DNA of 6,502 nucleotides, taken from the NCBI GenBank assembly GCA_009699165.1, contig WLOR01000078.1, forward strand, positions 1 to 6,502, in the 5' to 3' direction. How positions within the stretch are numbered: the stretch's first letter is position 1; each line of letters begins with the position of its first letter. This document shows, one piece after another, positions 1 through 5,534 of this stretch. The notes beneath the pieces are model-generated. The model was not told the DNA's origin. It searched no databases and saw only the letters and a program-made list of their open reading frames with translations. Source of the DNA: Actinomycetota bacterium (GTDB lineage Bacteria; Actinomycetota; Actinomycetes; Nanopelagicales; Nanopelagicaceae). A program made the position numbers and the translations under genes.

Positions 1-296
1 ATGAAGGACTTCTTGAATCAGCTGCGATGCGGCCACAGACCACGATTTATGGTGAGGATGCTTATCCAACATTTGAGGAAAAAGTAGCCTCACTTATTCA
101 TTCTCTTGCTCGTAATCATGCATTGATAGATGGAAATAAGAGAATCGCCTGGTCTGCTGGCCGTATCTTCTGCCTTATGAATGGCCGAGATTTAAACATG
201 ACAATTGACGATGCCGAAAAAATGATTCTTGACATTGCAAAAGGTGTTATCGACGTTGCCGATATCGCCGTGCTGCTAAAGAGAAGTATTAAGTAA
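1..296 (+). CDS. doc: Doc-type Fic-fold toxin (death-on-curing family), 5'-truncated by the window edge
   Basis: Doc toxins are the toxic half of Phd-Doc type toxin-antitoxin modules; the characterised P1 Doc phosphorylates elongation factor Tu and stops translation. The reading frame is open from the first complete codon at base 3 to the TAA at 294-296, giving 97 visible residues. Doc proteins are usually about 125 residues, so roughly 25-30 N-terminal residues lie outside. The first ATG in frame is at 27, but codons before it (EGLLESAA) already match the family, so 27 is not the start. The Fic signature is HALIDGNKR at 117-143. It has Lys where AMPylating Fic proteins have the second Gly (GNGR), as in Doc kinases; the usual Phe of HxFx is Leu here. 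EEKVASLIHSLARNH before the motif is also typical. The antitoxin, normally just upstream, cannot be seen. Family assignment is secure; activity is inferred. Confidence 0.9.
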   Translation, partial: EGLLESAAMRPQTTIYGEDAYPTFEEKVASLIHSLARNHALIDGNKRIAWSAGRIFCLMNGRDLNMTIDDAEKMILDIAKGVIDVADIAVLLKRSIK

Positions 297-300
297 AAAC

Positions 301-2199
301 TTAAACGTTCTGGTTAGCCTTCTTGGCGCGGGCAGTTGTGCGTGCGCGTTCGTTTCCATCAAGAACAACTTTACGGATACGAACAACAGCTGGCGTTACT
401 TCAACGCACTCGTCTTCACGACAGAACTCAAGGGCACCTTCCATGTTGAGCTTCTTAGGCGGAATCAATCGCTCTGATTCATCGGTACCTGAAGCACGCA
501 TGTTAGTAAGTTTCTTTTCGCGGACACAGTTAACATCCATGTCATCGCTGCGAGAGTTTTCGCCAATAACCATTCCCTCGTAGACCTCATCACCTGGTTC
601 AACGAAGATGCTTCCGCGATCTTGTGTTCCATACAATGCATACGAAGTAACCGTTCCCATACGGTCTGAAACAAGTGAGCCTGTTCCGCGAGTACGGATA
701 TCTCCGTGCCATGCTTCGTAACCATCAAATACGTGGTGTAGTAAACCGGTTCCGCGAGTTTCAGTTAAGAACTCTGTACGGAAACCAATAAGTCCACGTG
801 AAGGAACACGGTAATCAAGACGAATCCAACCAGTGCCGTGGTTAACCATTTGTTCCATGCGACCCTTACGTAAGGCCATCAACTGCGTGAGCACACCGAG
901 GTACTCCTCTGGTGCATCAATTGTTAAGCGCTCCATCGGCTCATGAACCTTGCCATCGATCTTCTTGATAACAACCTGAGGCTTACCAACAGTTAATTCA
1001 AATCCTTCGCGCTTCATGATTTCAACGAGCACAGCAAGCTGAAGCTCGCCACGACCCTGGACTTCCCAAGTATCTGGACGCTCAGTGGTTAACACACGCA
1101 ATGAAACGTTACCAACGAGCTCGGCATCTAGACGGCCTTTAACTTGGCGTGCAGTAAGCAGTTTTCCGCTCTTGCCAGCCAAAGGAGAAGTATTAATACC
1201 AATAGTCATCGAAATCGATGGCTCATCCACGATGATTAAAGGCAACGCATGTGGATTTTCATTATCGGCCAATGTTTCGCCCAAAGTAATTGTTTCGATT
1301 CCGGCAACCGCGATGATGTCACCTGGGTGGGCTTCAAGCGTTGGTACGCGCTCTAGCGCTTCAGTAATCAAGAGCTCGGAAATCTTTACGCGCTCCATCG
1401 TGCCATCAGTCTTAATCCATGTGACGTTCTGACCCTTTTTAATAACACCTTCTCGCACGCGGCACAAAGCTAAACGGCCAAGAAATGGTGACGAATCAAG
1501 ATTAGTAACGTGTGCTTGCAGCGGTGCACCTTCGTGATACTCAGGAGCTGGAATTGCAGAAAAGATTGTGTCGAACAAAACATCTAGGTTTTCTTCCTCT
1601 GGCATTCCACCATCTGCCGGACGCTTCAACGATGCACGGCCTGCTTTTGCAGATGCGTACACAACAGGAAATTCGATCTGTGATTCATTGGCATCTAGAT
1701 CTAAAAATAGTTCGTACGTTTCATCGACAACTTCTGCGATTCGTGAATCCGCACGGTCTACTTTATTGATGAGCAAAATAACTGGAAGATTTTTCTCAAG
1801 TGCCTTACGCAAAACAAAGCGTGTTTGTGGCAATGGGCCTTCGGATGCATCAACCAACAAAATAACGCCATCGACCATTTCTAGTCCGCGCTCTACTTCG
1901 CCACCAAAATCAGCGTGGCCCGGGGTATCAATGATGTTAACAATTGTGTCCCCGCGCTTTACTGCGGTGTTCTTAGCAAGAATCGTGATTCCCTTTTCGC
2001 GCTCTAGATCCATTGAATCCATCATGCGATCTTGGCCTTCACCTTGCTTCTTATAAGCAGCGAAAGCACCTGACTGCCATAACATGGCATCGACGAGAGT
2101 AGTTTTACCGTGGTCAACGTGCGCGATGATTGCAACGTTACGAAGGTTCTCGCGCTTTTTAACTGGCAGGTCTTTGAGGTGTGCTTGAGTCTTGGCCAC
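301..2199 (-). CDS. typA: Ribosome-associated translational GTPase TypA/BipA
   Basis: TypA/BipA is a translation-factor GTPase related to EF-G and LepA; it binds the ribosome and is tied to ribosome assembly and stress or cold adaptation. All GTPase motifs are present: G1 AHVDHGKTT at residues 26-34, switch I REKGITIL at 67-74, G3 DTPGH at 91-95, G4 NKVD at 145-148 and G5 ASAK at 182-185. A beta-barrel domain II follows (about 225-315), then the EF-G-like domains III and V and the BipA-specific C-terminal domain, including the RGLIGFRTEFLTETRG stretch at 468-483 and the LTNMRASGTDE loop at 564-574. At 632 residues it has full family length, with an Arg/Lys-rich tail. The start is GTG at 2199: no start codon lies between it and the upstream in-frame stop, and a good ribosome binding site precedes it. 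Transcribed alone, convergent with doc. Composition (about 50% GC in the row at 901-960) is higher than in the + strand neighbours. Confidence 0.98.
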   Translation of the reverse strand: MAKTQAHLKDLPVKKRENLRNVAIIAHVDHGKTTLVDAMLWQSGAFAAYKKQGEGQDRMMDSMDLEREKGITILAKNTAVKRGDTIVNIIDTPGHADFGGEVERGLEMVDGVILLVDASEGPLPQTRFVLRKALEKNLPVILLINKVDRADSRIAEVVDETYELFLDLDANESQIEFPVVYASAKAGRASLKRPADGGMPEEENLDVLFDTIFSAIPAPEYHEGAPLQAHVTNLDSSPFLGRLALCRVREGVIKKGQNVTWIKTDGTMERVKISELLITEALERVPTLEAHPGDIIAVAGIETITLGETLADNENPHALPLIIVDEPSISMTIGINTSPLAGKSGKLLTARQVKGRLDAELVGNVSLRVLTTERPDTWEVQGRGELQLAVLVEIMKREGFELTVGKPQVVIKKIDGKVHEPMERLTIDAPEEYLGVLTQLMALRKGRMEQMVNHGTGWIRLDYRVPSRGLIGFRTEFLTETRGTGLLHHVFDGYEAWHGDIRTRGTGSLVSDRMGTVTSYALYGTQDRGSIFVEPGDEVYEGMVIGENSRSDDMDVNCVREKKLTNMRASGTDESERLIPPKKLNMEGALEFCREDECVEVTPAVVRIRKVVLDGNERARTTARAKKANQNV

Positions 2200-2207
2200 G
2201 AAAACTA

Positions 2208-2215
2208 CTTTCCTT
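2208..2215 (-). promoter_or_regulatory. Ribosome binding site of typA
   Basis: Read on the minus strand, AAGGAAAG lies 8 bases before the GTG codon at 2199. It is purine-rich, contains the AGGA core complementary to the 16S rRNA 3' end and sits at normal spacing. It supports a GTG start in a place where no ATG is available. Confidence 0.75.
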
Positions 2216-2297
2216 AGGAAGCCAGCCCGCTATCAGGCCTTGCCTCTATCCAACGATTTGGGAATTGCTGAGGCCAATCCATCGGCCGCACGGGGTA

Positions 2298-2326
2298 ATC
2301 CTACCTTTGGCAGGGAATAAGGCGAA
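2298..2326 (-). promoter_or_regulatory. Candidate sigma-70-type promoter of typA
   Basis: On the minus strand TTCGCC (2326-2321) is followed after 17 bases by TAGGAT (2303-2298), a -10 hexamer common in Actinobacteria. Transcription would begin near 2291 and give a leader of about 90 bases before the GTG at 2199. The -35 match is weak and the call rests mainly on the -10 box and the position. Confidence 0.35.
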
Positions 2327-2417
2327 ATCAAGCACCTTGCTGGAGTCTAATTGCAGTTGAATTGAGTCCTGCCAGAGATGGCGATAACCAAAAAACAGGT
2401 ATGCATTCAAAAATCTG

Positions 2418-2448
2418 TTCCAAACGGGCTCAAGGCGCAGTTCATAAT
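2418..2448 (+). promoter_or_regulatory. Weak candidate promoter of the glycosyltransferase gene
   Basis: CATAAT at 2443-2448 is a good -10 hexamer about 62 bases before the ATG at 2511. The nearest -35-like sequence, TTCCAA at 2418-2423, is 19 bases upstream of it, which is longer than ideal. No better pair was seen closer to the gene. Positional inference only. Confidence 0.25.
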
Positions 2449-2510
2449 ACAAAGATTATTTGGGAGAATAAGCACCGTAAATTCCAAGAACAGATAGAAG
2501 CGGATAGCAA

Positions 2511-4559
2511 ATGCCAACTTTGAATAAATCAATCTTGCTTGTCGGGCACGCTTCAGGCAGATATATCTCTGGTGCCGAATTAAGCCTTATAGACAATTTA
2601 AAGTCTCTAGTTGCATTAGGCAGGCGAGTAGTTGTCATTATCCCAAATGAGGATAATCCAGATTACATTTCGAGAATCAGAGAATTCACCCAAGAAATCT
2701 ATTTTGTACACATCCCTTGGAATATCGCGAACAACAAAGCCGACTCTGACATTATTGAAAGAATAGTTGAGATTGCAAATATAACAAATGCCGAAATGAT
2801 TTTTTCCAACACAATTACCATGCGAGAGCCCTTGATAGCAGCTCGAAGAATGTCAATACCTTCGGTTTGCGTTGTGCGAGAAGTTCCAGCTCATGATAGC
2901 TCCCTTTCAATCATGCTCAAAAAAGACCTCAAACAAATAGTTTCAGAGATTCACACTATCTCTGACTTTATTATTGCAAATTCAATATACACTCTTAATG
3001 CCTTCCACTTAAATGGAAAATCGGCAATTGTCAGAAATACGTTCAATGAAGAGTTACTAAAAATGATAAGAGAGAATAATAAAACTTTCAATATTGGTTA
3101 TGTAGGCAACTTAAATCGCGAAAAAGGGTTTGCAGACTTCATATCAATAGCAAGACATTTTGAAACACAAGAGAACCTGCGCTTCTTAGCTTTTGGAAAT
3201 ATGGAACCAGCATTCTTGTCCGAATATGGGGATGATTTTCCAAAAAACATTGAACTAAAAGGTTACGAATCTGATCAAGCTAAAATTTATCCAAACTTAG
3301 ACCTTCTGCTTCAGCTTTCAATACTAAACGAGAGTTTTAGCCGCGTAACTTTGGAATCAATGGCATCAGCTGTCCCAGTCATTGCCTATAACGTTGGTGC
3401 GGTTGCCGAACTATTCAATAACGGTGTGACTGGGTACTTAGTAGTACCCGGAGATATCGATGAAATAACTCGGTTAATAAGTTTTCTATCACAGGATCCT
3501 GTTGGTGCAGGAAATATGGGGGACGCAGCCAGATCTTTCGCTCAGGGCAATTTCTCTCCAGAACTGCAAGTGCAAGATTTAAAACGCGTTTTAACTGCAG
3601 TAACAGTTAACCATGAAAATGCTCTCCACTTTTCCACCGACATTTCAATTCCAGTTTCTGAGATAAATCGATCACACTTCAAAGAACCGTTCCTTGTGGG
3701 AAATCGTGCAAGATTTGCAACCGCAACTGGAGTTAAATTCGTTTCAGATAATCAATTTGTCGTTGCTTCGCTTCTTGGTCAGCAGCTACATCTATATGAG
3801 TTCGATTCAAAAAATCGAACAGGTGCGTTAGTGAGCACTATTGATAGTCACAATGGAAATATTTTAGTCTCACTAGATACCATAGATTTTAATGGTAAAG
3901 ATTTAATTATTGGTGCCGATTGTGAATTTAGTTCTATATCCACCTATCGAGTATCTAATAAGTCACTTGAATATCTGGAGACGATACCCGTGGGTGATTC
4001 ACCAACGAATTTTATTCATGGTGCAATATTTGCAACATCTGATTCTAATGTCGTTGCCGCTTGTATTACGGCTGGCAACAAAGGTATCTCTTTTTATAAC
4101 AGATTAACGAAGAAAATGATTGGCCATTTTTCCACGGGAGACTGGGGCGTTAAAGACATGGCAATGCTAGCTCTAGATTCTGATAGGTTCATTGCTGTTT
4201 GTACCAAAAGCAACGTAGGGCAGGATCTAAAAACTGAGCATGCAATTAATCTGTTAGTTGTGCAAACAAGTAAATGGTTGTTTAGATTCAAGAGATTTAA
4301 AGTTATTTCAGAGTTCCTTATTCCTGACGAATCTATAGAAACTATTCAAATACGTGGTGAATACATTTTTCTTGCCTGCCAGAGTGCGGATTCGATTACT
4401 GTAATGCGCCATGAAAATGGCAACCTATACAAAGTCGATGAACTACAGGGCTTCTCCTTCCCACATGGGGTGGACATTTCCCCAGATGGCAAATGGATGG
4501 CAGTTGCCAATTACGGGACTTCCTCGGTAAGGATCAGAGAGAACACTTTCCCGGTGTGA
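2511..4559 (+). CDS. GT4-family glycosyltransferase fused to a C-terminal beta-propeller-like domain
   Basis: The N-terminal half (residues about 6-365) is a GT-B fold retaining glycosyltransferase of family GT4. It has the acceptor-lobe start ILLVGH with SGAELSLIDNL (20-30), the donor-lobe start NIGYVGNLNREKGF (194-207), and the EX7E signature ESFSRVTLE (274-282), followed by GAVAELFNNGVTGYLV. Such enzymes move a sugar from a nucleotide- or lipid-linked donor to a glycan acceptor at the inner face of the membrane. Residues about 390-682 are not part of a usual GT4, which ends near 370-400. They consist of repeated short strands with Gly/Asp turns, for example VKFVSDNQFVVASLLGQQLH and, at the end, FPHGVDISPDGKWMAVANYG (650-669), typical of YncE/lactonase-type propellers. 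About 290 residues would fit six or seven blades. No signal peptide or membrane segment is visible, so both parts should be cytoplasmic. The start is fixed by an in-frame TAG at 2505-2507; the ribosome binding site is weak (AGAAGCGGA upstream). Substrate unknown. The gene is AT-rich (30% GC in the row at 2761-2820). Confidence 0.85.
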   Translation: MPTLNKSILLVGHASGRYISGAELSLIDNLKSLVALGRRVVVIIPNEDNPDYISRIREFTQEIYFVHIPWNIANNKADSDIIERIVEIANITNAEMIFSNTITMREPLIAARRMSIPSVCVVREVPAHDSSLSIMLKKDLKQIVSEIHTISDFIIANSIYTLNAFHLNGKSAIVRNTFNEELLKMIRENNKTFNIGYVGNLNREKGFADFISIARHFETQENLRFLAFGNMEPAFLSEYGDDFPKNIELKGYESDQAKIYPNLDLLLQLSILNESFSRVTLESMASAVPVIAYNVGAVAELFNNGVTGYLVVPGDIDEITRLISFLSQDPVGAGNMGDAARSFAQGNFSPELQVQDLKRVLTAVTVNHENALHFSTDISIPVSEINRSHFKEPFLVGNRARFATATGVKFVSDNQFVVASLLGQQLHLYEFDSKNRTGALVSTIDSHNGNILVSLDTIDFNGKDLIIGADCEFSSISTYRVSNKSLEYLETIPVGDSPTNFIHGAIFATSDSNVVAACITAGNKGISFYNRLTKKMIGHFSTGDWGVKDMAMLALDSDRFIAVCTKSNVGQDLKTEHAINLLVVQTSKWLFRFKRFKVISEFLIPDESIETIQIRGEYIFLACQSADSITVMRHENGNLYKVDELQGFSFPHGVDISPDGKWMAVANYGTSSVRIRENTFPV

Positions 4560-4600
4560 ACTCAGAACAGCTCATGACTGCCCAATAGCCCGCTTTCTCA

Positions 4601-4640
4601 AGATGATTTGCCTTATGACTAACAAATCATTTAATCATCT
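4601..4640 (+). repeat. Overlapping inverted repeats with one shared left arm
   Basis: The left arm AGATGATTTG (4601-4610) can pair in two ways. ATGATTTG (4603-4610) pairs with CAAATCAT (4623-4630) over a 12-base loop, and AGATGATT (4601-4608) pairs with AATCATCT (4633-4640) over a 24-base loop. Both are perfect 8-bp stems and they exclude each other. The site begins 42 bases after the stop of the glycosyltransferase gene. It could weakly terminate or stabilise that transcript, but there is no T-tract after either arm, so it is not a classical intrinsic terminator. Confidence 0.55.
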
Positions 4641-4655
4641 CAAAACTATTCACAT

Positions 4656-4673
4656 GCCATGGACTACCATGGC
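4656..4673 (+). repeat. Perfect 7-bp hairpin made of two CCATGG palindromes
   Basis: GCCATGG at 4656-4662 and CCATGGC at 4667-4673 are exact reverse complements separated by ACTA. The stem has 5 of 7 GC pairs and a tetraloop, so it should be stable as RNA. CCATGG is itself a palindrome, so in DNA the element is also a pair of repeated operator-like half-elements with 10-base centre-to-centre spacing, about one helical turn. No T-run follows. It may end the upstream transcript, or be a regulator site for the methyltransferase gene that starts 87 bases later; the sequence does not decide. Confidence 0.5.
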
Positions 4674-4695
4674 CCCATAATTTGATGACCAGTCA

Positions 4696-4703
4696 CCCCC
4701 CCC
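4696..4703 (+). repeat. C8 homopolymer in the methyltransferase leader
   Basis: Eight consecutive C residues lie in an AT-rich intergenic region, 57 bases upstream of the ATG at 4761. They are flanked by two copies of CCAGTCA (4689-4695 and 4712-4718), giving a 23-base direct-repeat period. Homopolymers of this size slip during replication and are also frequent sites of sequencing length error. Confidence 0.6.
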
Positions 4704-4760
4704 AGCGTTGTCCAGTCATTTGGCTGAATGCATCTGAGGCCGAAGTGAGAGTGAGAAGTA

Positions 4761-5534
4761 ATGAAAATTACAATCGACGCCGGGCGAGTGAATAAGCGAG
4801 AGCCTATCTACACAAATGCGATTGCGGAAGTGAAATATCTGGAAACGCACCAAGGTCATGCATTCCCAACACATCAGTTAGCCGAGATAGAAAGATTTCT
4901 GCCCCAGTCTGTAGCAAATTCAGTCGAAACTGGATGTGGTAAATCAACTGTCATGTTTTCCAATATATCCAAAAATCATCGAGTCTTTGCAATTGATGAC
5001 AGGAATGGTGAAAGCTCATCGGTGAATTTTTTTATGAACCACCCTTTGACAAAAAAGAAGAATATCGACATTAATTATGGCCCAACCCAAAAAACACTTC
5101 CTAATTTCAATCATGGAGTTGAATACGATATTGCACTTATTGACGGCGCCCATGCCTATCCCTTCGCCGAAATCGATTATTTATCTATTTATCCTTGGCT
5201 AAAACTCGGCACTGGACTCCTCATTATTGACGATGTAACAATTCACACAGTTGCCAGGCTTGCAGATTTTCTCTTTGAAGATGAAATGTTTGAATTTATC
5301 GCATTGATAAATTGGACCGCAATTTTTCGTAGAACTAAATCCGCCACTTTTCCGATGGATGGTGATGGGTGGGATAAGCAGATGTACAACCGTAAAAGAA
5401 GGCACAATAACAACGACTTCTATATCGGAGGCAAAAAACTTGACTTCTTCACTTCACTGCGAATTGCAGGAATGAATCTTGATGAACTCGTACACACTCA
5501 TATAGATCAAGCTTGGCTAAGAGACAAAAAGTAA
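4761..5534 (+). CDS. Class I SAM-dependent methyltransferase (Methyltransf_24-like)
   Basis: This is a 257-residue Rossmann-fold methyltransferase. The SAM-binding glycine motif is ETGCGKST at residues 56-63. The acidic end of strand 2 is AIDD at 77-80. The stretch YDIALIDGAHAY at 122-133, with a later WLKLGTGLLIIDD at 146-158, matches the FIDGxHxY...GGxxxxDD pattern of the Methyltransf_24 group. A segment before residue 50 and a C-terminal extension after about 190 (basic RKRRHNNND at 211-219) are not assigned. No membrane segments are visible, so it should be cytoplasmic. Members of this group often occur in glycan or secondary-metabolite clusters and methylate small acceptors; the neighbouring glycosyltransferases suggest a sugar or glycan intermediate here, which is inference. 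The ATG at 4761 follows a purine-rich stretch (GTGAGAGTGAGAAG) that can serve as a weak ribosome binding site. Its stop codon abuts the next gene's start. Confidence 0.82.
   Translation: MKITIDAGRVNKREPIYTNAIAEVKYLETHQGHAFPTHQLAEIERFLPQSVANSVETGCGKSTVMFSNISKNHRVFAIDDRNGESSSVNFFMNHPLTKKKNIDINYGPTQKTLPNFNHGVEYDIALIDGAHAYPFAEIDYLSIYPWLKLGTGLLIIDDVTIHTVARLADFLFEDEMFEFIALINWTAIFRRTKSATFPMDGDGWDKQMYNRKRRHNNNDFYIGGKKLDFFTSLRIAGMNLDELVHTHIDQAWLRDKK

Larger units (their letters stand above)
2200..2510. other. Divergent intergenic region between typA and the glycosyltransferase gene
   Basis: This 311-base stretch separates typA (-) from the glycosyltransferase gene (+) and must hold the promoters for both directions. 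I see no convincing gene in it. A 68-codon minus-strand frame at 2246-2452 overlaps the presumed typA promoter and has no recognisable product. Small inverted repeats are present: AGCACCTTGCT at 2331-2341, and GCCA-GAGA-TGGC at 2371-2382, a short stem with a GNRA-type loop. I do not recognise a riboswitch or a tRNA. Confidence 0.6.

Noticed and set aside
27..296. ATG at 27 as the start of an 89-residue complete protein
   Set aside because: The frame is open upstream to the window edge and codons 3-26 encode residues that fit the Doc family, so the gene is truncated and starts outside the window.
1568..2056. 162-codon open frame antisense to typA
   Set aside because: It lies wholly inside typA on the opposite strand, has a Ser/Arg-rich composition typical of a reverse-frame shadow, and shows no domain. 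The same holds for the open frames at 323-583, 1085-1432 and 1512-1769 (+) and 465-728 (-).
2362..2390. TTGAGT-17-TAACCA as a + strand promoter for the glycosyltransferase gene
   Set aside because: The -35 box and spacing are good, but the -10 hexamer lacks the conserved final T and the site is about 120 bases from the gene. CATAAT at 2443-2448 is the better -10.
2246..2452. 68-codon minus-strand frame in the intergenic region
   Set aside because: It covers the presumed typA promoter, has no recognisable family, and no clear ribosome binding site was noted.
4094..4291. Small minus-strand frame inside the propeller domain
   Set aside because: Shadow of the long + strand gene with no features of its own. 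The frames at 3910-4107 (+), 5199-5405 (-) and 5922-6104 (-) are rejected for the same reason.
4608..4637. TTGCCT with a downstream TTAATC/TAATCA as promoter of the methyltransferase operon
   Set aside because: The -10 match is poor and the site lies inside the inverted repeats, so an A/T-rich coincidence is likely.
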